Source of the DNA: Moraxellaceae bacterium
GTDB lineage: Bacteria; Pseudomonadota; Gammaproteobacteria; Pseudomonadales; Moraxellaceae
Reading direction: 5' to 3'
NCBI GenBank assembly: GCA_029267635.1
Contig: JAJUIK010000008.1
Coordinates: 1-64,000 of the forward strand
Length of the DNA stretch: 64,000 nucleotides
Shown: positions 34,515-44,301 of the stretch, piece after piece
Position numbering within the stretch: position 1 is the stretch's first letter
Layout of the letters: every line of letters begins with the position of its first letter
The notes under the pieces: model-generated
Seen by the model: only the letters and a program-made list of their open reading frames with translations
The model's database searches: none
What the model was told of the DNA's origin: nothing
Translations under genes and position numbers: made by a program

Positions 34515-35297
34515 TTAACGAGGACGACGGCCGCGACTTTTGGTGTTCGGACGAGTCGTGCCATTGGTCTTGCGACGCGGTTTTTCACTTTCATCCATCT
34601 GCCAGATGCGTTTGGTACCCGACGGTTTTTTCTTGTCACCTTCTTTCTTTTTCTGATGCATGGGTTTGCCGCCTGTACCGCCCGGTTTTTTTACATAAGA
34701 ACGCGAGCGATATGGCTGTTCTGCCGGTACATCTTTAAAGTCAGGATAGAGCAACGGTTCAATTTCTTTCTGCTCGCCAGGTTGCAATCCCATTTGCACC
34801 AAATCAATCGAGCCGATTTTGGTGCGGATCAGACGTAAGGTTGGGAAGCCAACAGTGGCAGTCATGCGACGCACTTGGCGGTTACGGCCTTCACAAATCT
34901 GAATTTCTACCCAAGAGGTTGGCACGCTGGCGCGGTAGCGTACAGGTGGATGACGTTCCCATAACCAGGTCGGCTCATCCACTTTGTGTGCGCGTGCAGG
35001 TAGGGTCATGCCATCATTGAGTTCGATGCCTTTACGCAGTTGTTCGAGGGCTTCTTCGGTAATTTCACCTTCGACCTGAGCTAGATAGGTCTTGTATTTT
35101 TTGCTGGCCGGATTGGTAATAAACTGATTCAGTCCGCCGTGATCCGTTAAAAACATTAATCCTTCTGAATCCAAATCCAGACGACCGGCAATACGCAAGT
35201 CAGGATCGTGAATAAAATGCGATAGCGTCAAATGCTTTTCATCTTCACGAAATTGCGACATGACGTCGAAGGGCTTGTTAAATAGAACGATTTTCAT
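34515..35297 (-). CDS. rluE: 23S rRNA pseudouridine synthase RluE with basic tail
   Basis: Isomerises uridine to pseudouridine in 23S rRNA (U2457 in E. coli). The RsuA/RluB/E/F fold is clear: IVLFNKPFDV at the start, AGRLDLDSEGL with catalytic Asp41, EGRNRQVRRMTATVGFPTLRLIR. There is no N-terminal S4 domain, which distinguishes RluE from RluB/RluF. The chain is 260 aa, about 45 longer than E. coli RluE, because of a Lys/Arg-rich low-complexity tail from residue about 195 (KKPGGTGGKPMHQKKKEG and onward). The tail probably helps RNA or ribosome binding. Divergent from icd. Confidence 0.9.
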   Translation of the reverse strand: MKIVLFNKPFDVMSQFREDEKHLTLSHFIHDPDLRIAGRLDLDSEGLMFLTDHGGLNQFITNPASKKYKTYLAQVEGEITEEALEQLRKGIELNDGMTLPARAHKVDEPTWLWERHPPVRYRASVPTSWVEIQICEGRNRQVRRMTATVGFPTLRLIRTKIGSIDLVQMGLQPGEQKEIEPLLYPDFKDVPAEQPYRSRSYVKKPGGTGGKPMHQKKKEGDKKKPSGTKRIWQMDESEKPRRKTNGTTRPNTKSRGRRPR

Positions 35298-35496
35298 GAA
35301 AAATTACAACTTTAGTCTGTAAAAAATAGGTAAATAACGAGGATGGATTCATTGGAAAAAATGATCATATTTTCCACAAAAATCACCTCAAGAATTCATT
35401 TGCTCTAAGATAAAACGCGTATACAAAAGATAAAAGTATATTCCTAAAAATAAGCTTACATTTATATTTGCCAGCGACATGAGGAGAACCTGCACC

Positions 35497-36750
35497 ATGG
35501 GTTATCAGAAGATCGTAGTACCAGCGGACGGTGAAAAAATTACAGTAAACGCTGATTTATCCTTTAATGTACCCAACCATCCCATCATTCCTTTTATTGA
35601 AGGCGATGGGATTGGTGTTGATATTACACCAGCAATGAAGGCGGTTGTCGATGCAGCCGTGTTGAAAGCCTATGGTGGCAAACGTTCGATCGAATGGATG
35701 GAAGTATATTGTGGTGAAAAAGCAAATACCATCTATGGCAGCTATATGCCGGAAGAAACGTTTGAAGCGTTGCGTGAATTTGTAGTGTCGATCAAAGGTC
35801 CTTTGACCACGCCAGTGGGTGGCGGGATTCGTTCTCTGAACGTGGAATTGCGTCAAGAATTGGACCTTTATGTCTGTATACGTCCGGTGCGCTGGTTTGA
35901 AGGTGTACCTTCACCCGTTCAACATCCTGAATTGACTGATATGGTAATTTTCCGGGAAAACTCGGAAGATATCTATGCGGGGATTGAATGGAAAGCCGAT
36001 TCTGCAGAAGCGAAGAAAGTCATCAAATTCTTGAAAGAGGAAATGGGTGTCACTAAGATCCGTTTTGAGGAGAACTGTGGCATCGGGATCAAACCGGTAT
36101 CGAAAGAAGGCACGCAGCGTCTGGTGCGTAAGGCCATCCAGTTCGCAATTGACAACGACAAGCCTTCTGTAACCTTGGTGCACAAAGGCAACATCATGAA
36201 ATACACCGAAGGAGCCTTTAAAGCGTGGGGTTATGAAACCGCACTGGAGCGTTTTGGCGGCGAGTTGCTGGATGGAGGTCCATGGGTCAAGATTAAAAAC
36301 CCGAAAACCGGCAAGGATATTATCATCAAAGATGTAATCGCCGATGCCTTCTTGCAACAGATCCTGATGCGTCCTGCGGATTATTCAGTGATTGCCACAT
36401 TGAACCTGAATGGTGACTATATTTCCGATGCACTCGCGGCTGAAGTTGGCGGGATTGGCATTGCACCCGGTGCCAATATTGGCGGGGCGATCGCCATGTA
36501 TGAAGCCACGCACGGTACTGCACCAAAATATGCGGGGCAGGACAAGGTCAACCCGGGTTCGATCATCCTGTCTGCGGAAATGATGTTGCGAGACATGGGC
36601 TGGACCGAAGCGGCGGATCTGATTATCAAAGGGATATCGGGAGCGATTGCAGCAAAAACCGTGACCTATGACTTTGAACGTCTTATGCCAGATGCAACCT
36701 TGTTGCGTTGTTCCGAATTTGGCCAGGCGATTATTAACAATATGGAATAA
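35497..36750 (+). CDS. icd: NADP-dependent isocitrate dehydrogenase
   Basis: TCA-cycle enzyme that oxidises isocitrate to 2-oxoglutarate. The ATG at 35497 follows AGGAG and gives 417 aa, the size of the homodimeric E. coli type. The substrate site reads [13 protein letters not shown] with Ser113, the residue phosphorylated by AceK in E. coli; [26 protein letters not shown] and [17 protein letters not shown] follow. This is therefore the small dimeric form, not the large monomeric Idh that some Acinetobacter also carry. A terminator follows at 36774-36796. Confidence 0.96.
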   Translation: MGYQKIVVPADGEKITVNADLSFNVPNHPIIPFIEGDGIGVDITPAMKAVVDAAVLKAYGGKRSIEWMEVYCGEKANTIYGSYMPEETFEALREFVVSIKGPLTTPVGGGIRSLNVELRQELDLYVCIRPVRWFEGVPSPVQHPELTDMVIFRENSEDIYAGIEWKADSAEAKKVIKFLKEEMGVTKIRFEENCGIGIKPVSKEGTQRLVRKAIQFAIDNDKPSVTLVHKGNIMKYTEGAFKAWGYETALERFGGELLDGGPWVKIKNPKTGKDIIIKDVIADAFLQQILMRPADYSVIATLNLNGDYISDALAAEVGGIGIAPGANIGGAIAMYEATHGTAPKYAGQDKVNPGSIILSAEMMLRDMGWTEAADLIIKGISGAIAAKTVTYDFERLMPDATLLRCSEFGQAIINNME

Positions 36751-36753
36751 TTT

Positions 36754-36770
36754 TCTGATTTTAAATCAGA
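36754..36770. repeat. Perfect 8-1-8 palindrome after icd
   Basis: TCTGATTT (36754-36761) and AAATCAGA (36763-36770) lie three bases after the icd stop codon and just before the terminator. It may add a second hairpin to the transcript end. Confidence 0.4.
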
Positions 36771-36773
36771 ATT

Positions 36774-36796
36774 ACCCGCGTTGATCGCGGGTTTTT
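36774..36796 (+). terminator. Terminator of icd
   Basis: ACCCGCG (36774-36780), loop TTGAT, CGCGGGT (36786-36792), then TTTT. Confidence 0.9.
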
Positions 36797-37041
36797 GCTT
36801 GCACCCTCTTTTATTTTGAACTGTTTGCAGTCGATCATTGATCTTATTATTTTAGATGGCGGCAGATACCCATCATCCTGTTTATTTCTAACGATGATGA
36901 AAAGACTCCATTTGTTTGGACTCTGAAATCAGTCGTTGTATCGCAACTGGGTCTTTGCAAAACTACACTATGCAAAAAGCTGATTTCCGACTATAAGCTG
37001 TTGATCAAATACCGAAATGCTCAAATCAAATTGGAATTATT

Positions 37042-39810
37042 ATGTTGATGCGCTTGAAACAACTGACCCTTTCCGTCTGTCTGATTGGAATCAGTGCAGC
37101 ATCCTGGTCACAAACCGTACTGGTAAAAAGCCAGCAGAATATCGAAGAATATAAATTAGATAATGGTTTTCGGGTCATTTTGGCACCGAATGAAAAAGAA
37201 AATAAAGTCTTTGTCAATACGGTCTATTTCACCGGCTCCCTCAATGATCCTAAAGGCAAAGGCGGCCTGGCACATCTGCTGGAACATCTTGCATTTAAAG
37301 GCAGCCAGAATGTCAAAGGGGATGAGTTTCAGCGCCGGCTAGACCAATACACCCTAATGACCAATGCCAGCACGGATTATTACTCGACCAAATATACCAA
37401 TATTGTTCGTCCGGAAAGCAAAGCATTGAATGAGATTATTTATCTCGAATCAGAACGTATGGACAAGTTGGTGTTGCAGGAAAAATTTGTCCCGAGTGAA
37501 ATTGAAATCGTCAAGCGTGAACGTGAAATCCGTCTGGATCAGCCTTTTGCAGTGTTAATGGATCAGGTCTGGAAATCGGCTTATGGAAACCGGTCCTTGG
37601 GACGGCTGCCCATCGGTGATTTGGCCGAGATGCAATCCATTAAAATGCAAGAGTTGAATAAATTTTACCGCACCTGGTATGCACCCAATAATGCCGTGAT
37701 GGTGATTGCTGGTAAATTTGACAAGGCCGAAGTGCTAAAAAGTGTTGATCAGTATTTTAGTCCGATCGCGGCACGTGCTGTGCCAGCACAGCCGGAAGTT
37801 GCTTTACTCGATTCACCGCAAATCAAGCAGCGTCATTTTGTGGTGAAAAAGGGCAGTGATTTGGCCAAGTTTCATATCTACATGAATGATAAAAATAAAC
37901 CGTTACAGCCAACTCTAGCCTTGGCACCTTATTTATACACCTTGCAACCGAGTGGGCATTTGTATCAAAGCATGGTCGAAACCGGCTTGACCACACAGGT
38001 GCAGGCCAGTACCTGGTTAGAACAGGATTTTAACCTGGTCTTTATGGGCGCGATTTATGCACCGCATCACGATAGCCAAAAAGTTGAACAGGGCTTAACG
38101 GCAGGGGTGGAAAAAAATCAGCCTTTTAATGAAACCGAACTGAAACGGGTGAAAAACCTGATCCAGAATGATCAAGACAGCATGCTGACCAATGCGGTGG
38201 CAGTGGGTTCAATGCTGAGTGATTATGTGGTGTCTGAACAGGGCAACTGGTCGCAGTATTTTACCGATCAGCAGACCATCCAGAATTTAACCGTTGCTCA
38301 GGTGAATCAGCAACTCAATGAGTTTTTTAGCGCCAAACATCGCATTGCAGGGGATATTCGCCCGACACCAGAAGATCAGAAAAAAGCTCTGCAACAGCAG
38401 CAGGCTAAAGTATCGGTTAAGACTCCAGCACAGGCATTTGAGCAGTCTGAGGCTTTGAAAGATCCGAGTATCTATCAACAAGAGGTTGCACAGTTCGTAG
38501 CGACATCTAAAGCCTATCTGGATGCAACGGAAAAGAAAATTCAGCGTGGTCAGCTAGCGAATGGCATGCAATATGCCTTGTTTCCAACCTCTACTCGCGA
38601 TAACAAAACCTACGCGACCATCACTGTGGATTTTGGTAATGAGAAATCCTTGTTTAAGCAAGGCCAGCTGCTGGATTTAACCGCCTATCTGTTGCTGCGT
38701 GGTTCAGATCGACATAGTTTGCAGGAGATCGCGGATCAGTCGATTGCTGCTGGGGGTGAAGCGACCGCCGAAGCCAGCGGTAATGGCATGACTATCCAGA
38801 TCAAGGCCAAAAAGGACAAATTTGCCGAGTATTTCAAATTTGTGCTGGACGTCCTGCAAAACCCTAATTTTGAACAGTCACAGTTTGATCTGATCAAGGC
38901 ACAAAGTCTGGCCAGTCTTGAGCGGCCTTATACGGAACCGGAAACTGTCGCGGCCCTGACCATGGCACGCTTGATTGAAATTTACCAGCCGGGTGATTTG
39001 CGTTATCACTTTGAACCTGAGCTGGCGAAACAGCAATTACAGTCTGCCACACGAGCACAGGTGCAGCAGCTTTATCAACAGTTCTTTGCGATGAATCATG
39101 CACAGATTGCCATTACCGGTGAATTTGACTCAGCCAAAATGCAGCAATTTTTAAAGCAGCAATTCGGACAGTGGAATGGCAAGCAGCCCTATGCCAAAGT
39201 TCTGCCGCAATATACCACCTATAAGGCGCAACAGGTGCATGCGCTGTCCGAGCAACGTGAATTTGGTAATTACCAGAGCGTATTAACCTTATCGGTTGGT
39301 GTGTATCATGCAGATGCACCAGCTTTGCTGGTTTTGAGCCATATTCTTGGAAATTCACAACTGTCTTCGCGGTTAGCACAGGAATTGCGTGAAAAGAATG
39401 CCTTGGTTTACGGTTTTGGCAGTAATCTGCAATTGGATATGCATCACGATGTCGGCGCGATCATGATTGAAGCAAACTATACGGCAGGAAAGGCAACACA
39501 AGTCAGTCAGGCGGTCCATAAAGTGTTTCGCGACTTGCTGGCGCGAGGTGTCACCGTACAAGAACTGGAAGCAGCAAAAGCCGATATGATGAAACAGCGT
39601 GTCACCTCACTGGAAGATGAGCGCTCTATTCACCGTATGCTCAACAGCCAGCTGGAAATGGGCAAAAATATGGCCAGCCGTGCCGAGCGTGATCAGGCAA
39701 TTGCCAAATTGAGCAAGGCCGATATTGATGCCGCGATTCAAAAATATATCAAGCTGGATCAGCTGGTCGAGGTGATGGCGGATCAATACGGTAAGGCGCA
39801 AGCCTCTTGA
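37042..39810 (+). CDS. M16-family zinc metallopeptidase (periplasmic, double-length)
   Basis: Pitrilysin-type peptidase of 922 aa with a signal peptide (MLMRLKQLTLSVCLIGISAASWS). The first M16 half carries the inverted zinc motif HLLEH (His78, Glu81, His82) and EREIRLDQ downstream with the third ligand; the second half, from about residue 500 (LANGMQYALFPTS), is an M16 domain without the zinc motif, as usual in the family. It is predicted periplasmic. GGAAT lies before the ATG. A single gene between icd and a terminator at 39829-39858. The substrate is unknown; family members degrade peptides released by other proteases. Confidence 0.9.
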   Translation: MLMRLKQLTLSVCLIGISAASWSQTVLVKSQQNIEEYKLDNGFRVILAPNEKENKVFVNTVYFTGSLNDPKGKGGLAHLLEHLAFKGSQNVKGDEFQRRLDQYTLMTNASTDYYSTKYTNIVRPESKALNEIIYLESERMDKLVLQEKFVPSEIEIVKREREIRLDQPFAVLMDQVWKSAYGNRSLGRLPIGDLAEMQSIKMQELNKFYRTWYAPNNAVMVIAGKFDKAEVLKSVDQYFSPIAARAVPAQPEVALLDSPQIKQRHFVVKKGSDLAKFHIYMNDKNKPLQPTLALAPYLYTLQPSGHLYQSMVETGLTTQVQASTWLEQDFNLVFMGAIYAPHHDSQKVEQGLTAGVEKNQPFNETELKRVKNLIQNDQDSMLTNAVAVGSMLSDYVVSEQGNWSQYFTDQQTIQNLTVAQVNQQLNEFFSAKHRIAGDIRPTPEDQKKALQQQQAKVSVKTPAQAFEQSEALKDPSIYQQEVAQFVATSKAYLDATEKKIQRGQLANGMQYALFPTSTRDNKTYATITVDFGNEKSLFKQGQLLDLTAYLLLRGSDRHSLQEIADQSIAAGGEATAEASGNGMTIQIKAKKDKFAEYFKFVLDVLQNPNFEQSQFDLIKAQSLASLERPYTEPETVAALTMARLIEIYQPGDLRYHFEPELAKQQLQSATRAQVQQLYQQFFAMNHAQIAITGEFDSAKMQQFLKQQFGQWNGKQPYAKVLPQYTTYKAQQVHALSEQREFGNYQSVLTLSVGVYHADAPALLVLSHILGNSQLSSRLAQELREKNALVYGFGSNLQLDMHHDVGAIMIEANYTAGKATQVSQAVHKVFRDLLARGVTVQELEAAKADMMKQRVTSLEDERSIHRMLNSQLEMGKNMASRAERDQAIAKLSKADIDAAIQKYIKLDQLVEVMADQYGKAQAS

Positions 39811-39828
39811 TCATGTAAGCGTTATAAG

Positions 39829-39860
39829 AAAAAACAGCGAATCATCTCGCTGTTTTTTTT
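39829..39860 (+). terminator. Terminator of the M16 peptidase gene
   Basis: AAAAAACAGCGA (39829-39840), loop ATCATC, TCGCTGTTTTTT (39847-39858) with further T residues. Confidence 0.92.
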
Positions 39861-39968
39861 TATGTATGGGCAGAATGGGGAATTGGATCGGTCATTCAAA
39901 ACGTGTAGTGACAATTTAAGGGTAAAAATAAAAAAAGCCCTGCAGGGCTTAGAGTAGATCATACCAGA

Positions 39969-40382
39969 TTAATGCTTGTGGTCATGGTCATGGTCATGGT
40001 CATGGTCATGTTTATGGGTATGAAAATCTTCATTTTTACGGAAACGTAAATAGTTGTCAAACTGCTCGCAATATTCATCGTAATTGTCATCGAGCATCAT
40101 CTGGAACTGTTGTACCAGATAGGCCATAACCTGGTCTTTGGCCTCACGCATTTCTTTGCCATCTTTAAAATTGTTGGCTGCGACCCAGGTGTTAAAGCGT
40201 GCTGCAGCAAACAGCATGGATGCGCTGACCTGACCGCGGATTTCAGCAGGATTGGGCTGTTGACCAGGTGCTGGACGACAAAATTCATTGGCTTGTTTAA
40301 TAAATTCGTCCGCACGCTCAAAAAAGGCAGCATTGAGCGCTTCTTCTTCAGTAACATCCGTGGCTTCAATTTTTTGAGACAT
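39969..40382 (-). CDS. DUF3144 protein with His-Asp repeat tail
   Basis: Cytoplasmic protein of 137 aa from the ATG at 40382 (GGA eight bases before); a TTG four codons upstream is unlikely. The middle (FFERADEFIKQANEF, VSASMLFAAARFNTWVAA, QQFQMMLDDNYDEYCEQFDNY) is the DUF3144 family, of unknown function. The C-terminus ends in alternating His-Asp residues flanked by Lys-His, encoded by five copies of a hexanucleotide repeat. Such a tail should bind divalent metal. DUF3144 members elsewhere end before this tail, so it is a local addition that may vary between strains. Confidence 0.85.
   Translation of the reverse strand: MSQKIEATDVTEEEALNAAFFERADEFIKQANEFCRPAPGQQPNPAEIRGQVSASMLFAAARFNTWVAANNFKDGKEMREAKDQVMAYLVQQFQMMLDDNYDEYCEQFDNYLRFRKNEDFHTHKHDHDHDHDHDHKH
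39980..40009. repeat. Five tandem GGTCAT hexamers in coding sequence
   Basis: GGTCAT is repeated five times without interruption inside the 3' end of the DUF3144 gene. A gain or loss of units keeps the frame and changes the His-Asp tail by two residues per unit. Confidence 0.9.
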
Positions 40383-40489
40383 GGCATTTTCCAACTCGAG
40401 AATAAGACCAATATTATAGGCAAAGCCTTGCAGAAACTGAACCTTTACCGTAGTCTAAAAATAGCCTAAGTATTTTATTGGATAGCGGC

Positions 40490-41125
40490 ATGCAAGATGC
40501 GATTGCGGTGCAAAGCCTGAAAAGTGATATTGCCTTGTTGCGTCAAAACATCTGGCCACCCGCCAATTTGGCGCATGTCGAAGGCTTGCCCATTTATTAT
40601 GGATCAAAACATGAGGTAGAGGTCTATTATCGCCAATGGTCAGGCCTGATCGAACGGGCACAGGATTTATTCCAGCCGTTTATGCAGGATGAAGTGCTAG
40701 ACGCCGTGCATTTGCCTAGCCATCTGAATTTACCGCTGTTTTATTTTCATGTGGATCGGATTCGCATCAATAAAACCCGCGCTAAAGAATCGAAAACCTT
40801 TCGCGGCGTAGCCAGTTTGCTGGAAAAATGTGGCCAATTTGAGCCCCAACAGATTGAAGCCATGCAGCAGTGGTTGCAAAGTGATGATACGGCGGCACTG
40901 GTTGCCCATCGTGAATTTATTGATTTACGCACTTATGTTTTCCAGCATGGACAGAGTGACTATACTCGAACCCGCTTTTATGTGAACGGGATTGTATTAA
41001 GTGTTGAACCGCATTTTCAGCTGGTGGATGCACGCGATAAACCGCGCAAGCAACGCAATGACAGTTATCGTGATCCATTGGCGGATAATGACACCTGGAA
41101 AATCTATGGTAAATATCGTGATTAG
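40490..41125 (+). CDS. Conserved-looking hypothetical protein, 211 aa
   Basis: I do not recognise this protein. The ATG at 40490 gives 211 aa; further upstream only ATT is in frame. It is soluble, without signal peptide. It starts with a helical part, then has many aromatic residues (VEGLPIYYGSKHEVEVYYRQW, PLFYFHVDRIRINKTRAKESK) and ends with basic KPRKQRNDSYRD. The length of the frame, its codon use like the neighbours and the short gap of 39 bases to yqaA support a real gene, probably in one operon with it. It is divergent from the DUF3144 gene. Confidence 0.75.
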   Translation: MQDAIAVQSLKSDIALLRQNIWPPANLAHVEGLPIYYGSKHEVEVYYRQWSGLIERAQDLFQPFMQDEVLDAVHLPSHLNLPLFYFHVDRIRINKTRAKESKTFRGVASLLEKCGQFEPQQIEAMQQWLQSDDTAALVAHREFIDLRTYVFQHGQSDYTRTRFYVNGIVLSVEPHFQLVDARDKPRKQRNDSYRDPLADNDTWKIYGKYRD

Positions 41126-41164
41126 TCCTGTTGGGTCAAAGATCGCCGAACGAATGGATTAAGC

Positions 41165-41593
41165 ATGGTTTTAATCGTCTTATTTTTTAGTGCCTTTGGT
41201 GCTGCAACCTTGTTGCCGTTACAGTCGGAAGCTGTGCTGATCTCGAGTCTGCATTATTCCGCTTATGCACCGTCGCTGCTGATTGGCGTTGCCTCGATCG
41301 GGAATATTTTAGGCTCCTGTGTGAACTGGTATCTGGGTCGTTCCCTGTTACATTTTCAGCAAAAACGCTGGTTTGCTTTTCGCCCCGAGCAGATTGTGAA
41401 AAGTCAGGCTTTGTATGCGAAATATGGTTCGCCTTTATTATTGCTGAGTTGGGTACCGGTTATTGGTGATCCCATTACCCTGATTGCGGGATTTTTGAAA
41501 GAGTCATTTATACGCTTTATTTTATTGGTGACGCTGGCCAAGGTCTCGCGTTATCTGGTGCTGTATCTGGGATATCTTGGCGTGATGGGCTAA
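41165..41593 (+). CDS. yqaA: YqaA-family (DedA/VTT-like) membrane protein
   Basis: Small inner-membrane protein of 142 aa with about four hydrophobic segments. GNILGSCVNWYLGR and the re-entrant-loop-like segment WVPVIGDPITLIAGFLK are characteristic of the YqaA branch of the DedA/SNARE-associated family. DedA proteins flip or scramble lipids such as undecaprenyl phosphate; whether YqaA does the same is not established. GGA lies six bases before the ATG. It follows the hypothetical gene at 40490 by 39 bases. Confidence 0.86.
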   Translation: MVLIVLFFSAFGAATLLPLQSEAVLISSLHYSAYAPSLLIGVASIGNILGSCVNWYLGRSLLHFQQKRWFAFRPEQIVKSQALYAKYGSPLLLLSWVPVIGDPITLIAGFLKESFIRFILLVTLAKVSRYLVLYLGYLGVMG

Positions 41594-41765
41594 TTGAACA
41601 GATAAAGATGTAATATTCATCTTCTGTTGCTGCCTACGTAGGATAAGGGTTTTCACGCGGTTAAAAATTTTGCTGTTTTGACAATCCTTGTTGGTTAAAG
41701 GTCGCCAAAAAGATCAGCGTTTTAGGTAAATTACAGGTGCAGCAGACCGATTGGCGAAGTGAGTT

Positions 41766-41774
41766 TGCTATACT
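41766..41774 (+). promoter_or_regulatory. Extended -10 promoter of thiE
   Basis: TGCTATACT (TATACT at 41769-41774). The predicted transcript begins near 41781, so translation should start at the ATG at 41815 and not in the longer frame from 41737. I see no TPP riboswitch in this short leader. Confidence 0.5.
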
Positions 41775-41814
41775 GCTTGCAGCTTTAAATTGTTTAGCCT
41801 GTTTGCGAGGGGAT

Positions 41815-42444
41815 ATGCGCGGTTTATATCTGATCACCAATGATCACCCGATTGAGATATTGCTGGAAAAATTGCAGGCAGCACTATCAACCGGACACAT
41901 CGCGATTTTGCAATATCGCCGTAAAAAAGTCGCACGTGCAGATCAGCCAGCTGAAATCAAACGCATTCAGCAGTTGTGCCAGCAGTATCAAGTGCCGTTT
42001 GTGATCAATGATGATCTGGAGCTGGCCATGCAGTTCGGATTGGGCGTACATCTGGGGCAAAGCGATGGCGAAATTCGTGATGCCAAAGCCCGGTTACCGC
42101 AAGGAGCGATTATTGGCCGCACCTGTGCCAACTCGATTGAACTGGCTGAACAGGCGGTGCAGGATGGCGCGAGTTATGTGGCGTTTGGCGCAATTTATGC
42201 AACGGCAAGCAAACCTGAAGCCGGTAATATCGGTCTGGAAACTTTAAAAACGGCTCGACCACAATTGAATCTGCCGATTTGCGCCATTGGTGGTTTGACG
42301 GTAGAAAACTCAGCTACAGTGGTGCAAAGTGGTGCTGACTTGTGTGCCGTGATTAGTGATATTTTAGCGTTGAATACTCAAGATATTCCGGCACGTGTAC
42401 AGGCTTGGGCCGCTTTATTTGCCGAAAACCAGTCGGTCATTTAA
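41815..42444 (+). CDS. thiE: Thiamine phosphate synthase
   Basis: Joins hydroxymethylpyrimidine diphosphate and the thiazole phosphate to make thiamine phosphate. The ATG at 41815 follows GAGGGGAT and gives 209 aa, beginning MRGLYLITND. Motifs are LQYRRKK for the pyrophosphate site, FVINDDLELAMQFGLGVHLGQSD, YVAFGAIYATASKP and ICAIGGLTVENS, a complete TIM-barrel ThiE. It is followed by hemL after 40 bases, so the two are probably co-transcribed. Confidence 0.94.
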   Translation: MRGLYLITNDHPIEILLEKLQAALSTGHIAILQYRRKKVARADQPAEIKRIQQLCQQYQVPFVINDDLELAMQFGLGVHLGQSDGEIRDAKARLPQGAIIGRTCANSIELAEQAVQDGASYVAFGAIYATASKPEAGNIGLETLKTARPQLNLPICAIGGLTVENSATVVQSGADLCAVISDILALNTQDIPARVQAWAALFAENQSVI

Positions 42445-42484
42445 GTAACTATTTTTAGATTTTTATAATAAGTTGAGACTTTCC

Positions 42485-43786
42485 ATGAGCTTATCTCCAA
42501 AGCAAGAGCAGTTGTTCAAACAGGCCAATAAACATATTCCGGGTGGGGTAAACTCACCGGTACGTGCCTTTAACGGAGTGGGCGGCACACCAGTCTTTAT
42601 CAAAAAAGCCAAGGGTGCTTATTTGTGGGATGAAGATGACAAGCGTTATGTCGATTATGTCGGTTCATGGGGGCCGATGATTCTGGGTCATGCCCATCCT
42701 GCCATCATTAAAGCAGTGCAGGAAGCGGCTGAAGATGGGTTAAGTTTCGGTGCGCCAACGGTACATGAAACTACGCTGGCCGATATTATCTGTGAAATCA
42801 TGCCATCCATTGAATTGGTGCGTATGACCAACTCGGGCACTGAAGCGACCATGACCGCTATCCGTTTAGCACGTGGCTATACAGGCCGTGACAAGATCGT
42901 CAAATTTGAAGGCTGTTATCATGGCCATTCTGATTCCCTCTTGGTGAAAGCAGGTTCTGGCCTATTGACCAAAGGGGAAGGTGAGCCGACTTCAGCCGGG
43001 GTGCCTGCTGATTTTGCCAAACATACGTTGACCCTGCCGTATAACAACATCCCGGCTTTAAAAGAATGCTTTGCCAAATTTGGCCATGAAATTGCCGGGG
43101 TAATTGTCGAGCCGGTGGCTGGTAACATGAATCTGGTTAAGCCGATTGAAGGCTTCCTGCAAGCGATTCGCGCTGTGTGTGATGAATACAAAGCGGTGTT
43201 TATTATTGATGAAGTCATGACTGGTTTCCGTGTCGGCTTGGGCGGAGCACAGGCACATTACAACGTGACGCCTGACCTGACTACGTTAGGCAAGATTATT
43301 GGTGCCGGACTGCCAGTCGGTGCTTTTGGTGGTAAGCGTGAAATCATGCAGTGTATCGCGCCACTCGGCAATGTCTATCAGGCCGGAACTTTATCGGGTA
43401 ACCCGCTGGCGATGCGTGCCGGGATTGAAATGTTTAAGCATTTACGTGCACCGGGTTTTTACGAGAATCTGTCTGCGCAATTGGCAAAATTGCTTGCAGG
43501 GTTACAAGCAGCGGCAGATGAAGCGGGCATTCCGTTCAAAACCCAGCAAGCGGGTGCGATGTTCGGTTTGTATTTTACCGCTCAGGACGATATCACCAGT
43601 TTTGATTCCATGCTGGCGTGCGATGTGGAAGCATTTAAGCAGTTCTTCCATGGCATGTTGCAGCGTGGTGTGAACTTTGCCCCTTCGGCATTTGAAGCAG
43701 GCTTTATCTCTTCTGCACACAGCGATGAAGATATTGCCCTGACCATTCAGGCTGCGCGTGAAACTTTTGCTGAAATGAAGAAATAA
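42485..43786 (+). CDS. hemL: Glutamate-1-semialdehyde 2,1-aminomutase
   Basis: PLP/PMP enzyme that forms 5-aminolevulinate for heme synthesis. The ATG at 42485 gives 433 aa beginning [14 protein letters not shown]. Motifs are [39 protein letters not shown], the PLP aspartate in [10 protein letters not shown], and Lys270 in [12 protein letters not shown], which binds PLP. Every family hallmark is present. It is downstream of thiE and ends at a strong terminator. A TATAAT just upstream (42464-42469) is too close to the start to be its promoter. Confidence 0.96.
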   Translation: MSLSPKQEQLFKQANKHIPGGVNSPVRAFNGVGGTPVFIKKAKGAYLWDEDDKRYVDYVGSWGPMILGHAHPAIIKAVQEAAEDGLSFGAPTVHETTLADIICEIMPSIELVRMTNSGTEATMTAIRLARGYTGRDKIVKFEGCYHGHSDSLLVKAGSGLLTKGEGEPTSAGVPADFAKHTLTLPYNNIPALKECFAKFGHEIAGVIVEPVAGNMNLVKPIEGFLQAIRAVCDEYKAVFIIDEVMTGFRVGLGGAQAHYNVTPDLTTLGKIIGAGLPVGAFGGKREIMQCIAPLGNVYQAGTLSGNPLAMRAGIEMFKHLRAPGFYENLSAQLAKLLAGLQAAADEAGIPFKTQQAGAMFGLYFTAQDDITSFDSMLACDVEAFKQFFHGMLQRGVNFAPSAFEAGFISSAHSDEDIALTIQAARETFAEMKK

Positions 43787-43795
43787 TTGTTCGAT

Positions 43796-43825
43796 AAAAA
43801 AAGCCCTGATCATGGGGCTTTTTTT
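43796..43825 (+). terminator. Terminator of hemL
   Basis: A run plus GCCC (43796-43806) pairs with GGGC plus T run (43815-43825) around a loop that contains GATCAT. Confidence 0.9.
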
Positions 43826-43877
43826 ATGTCATTTTTTGCATGCGTATTCGATATCAATTTGAAGATGAAGGAATGTG

Positions 43878-44294
43878 ATGAAAACCAAAGCCTATTTAAC
43901 CGAGCAAGAAGCCCAACAGCTATTAGATTTTGCCGTGAATTATGCCAAACAAAAAAACTGGAATGTCAGTATTGCGATTGCCGATGATTCTGGCTGTTTG
44001 CTGGCGATGAAACGTCTGGATGGCGCTGCACCCATGACCGCGAATCTGGCGGTAGAAAAAGCACGTTGCTCAGCACTCAGCCGTATTCCGACGCAAGTGC
44101 TTGAAAGTCTGATTCAACAAGGACAGATCGGTTTTGTCACCATGCAGAGTTTTTCTGGCATGCTGGAAGGTGGTGAACCTATTTTGTATGAAGGACAGCT
44201 GGTCGGTGCCTTTGGGGTGTCCGGAGTGAAATCGTATGAAGATGCGGAAATTGCCCAGGTGGCGATTGCGCAATTTTTGGCGTTGCATGCCTGA
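43878..44294 (+). CDS. GlcG/HbpS-family protein
   Basis: Cytoplasmic protein of 138 aa from the ATG at 43878, which AAGGA precedes. The fold is that of GlcG/HbpS: VSIAIADDSGCLLAMKRLDGA (residues 32-52), then SALSRIPTQ and GGEPILYEGQLVGAFGVSGV. HbpS from Streptomyces binds heme; other members are near glycolate or diol metabolism. It lies right after hemL, which makes a heme connection tempting, but nothing in the sequence proves it. No signal peptide. It is convergent with the unknown gene at 44302. Confidence 0.86.
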   Translation: MKTKAYLTEQEAQQLLDFAVNYAKQKNWNVSIAIADDSGCLLAMKRLDGAAPMTANLAVEKARCSALSRIPTQVLESLIQQGQIGFVTMQSFSGMLEGGEPILYEGQLVGAFGVSGVKSYEDAEIAQVAIAQFLALHA

Positions 44295-44301
44295 TGAGCG
44301 T

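Noticed and set aside
39980..40009. Tandem GGTCAT repeat considered as a CRISPR or origin iteron
   Set aside because: The units are contiguous 6-mers with no spacers and lie inside a coding region, giving a His-Asp tail.
41737..41814. 26-residue extension of thiE
   Set aside because: The extended -10 promoter lies inside it, and the well-placed GAGGGGAT selects the ATG at 41815.
41775..41814. TPP riboswitch before thiE
   Set aside because: The leader is too short and no conserved THI-box sequence is visible.
42464..42469. TATAAT before hemL as a hemL promoter
   Set aside because: The resulting leader would be under ten bases; co-transcription with thiE is more likely.
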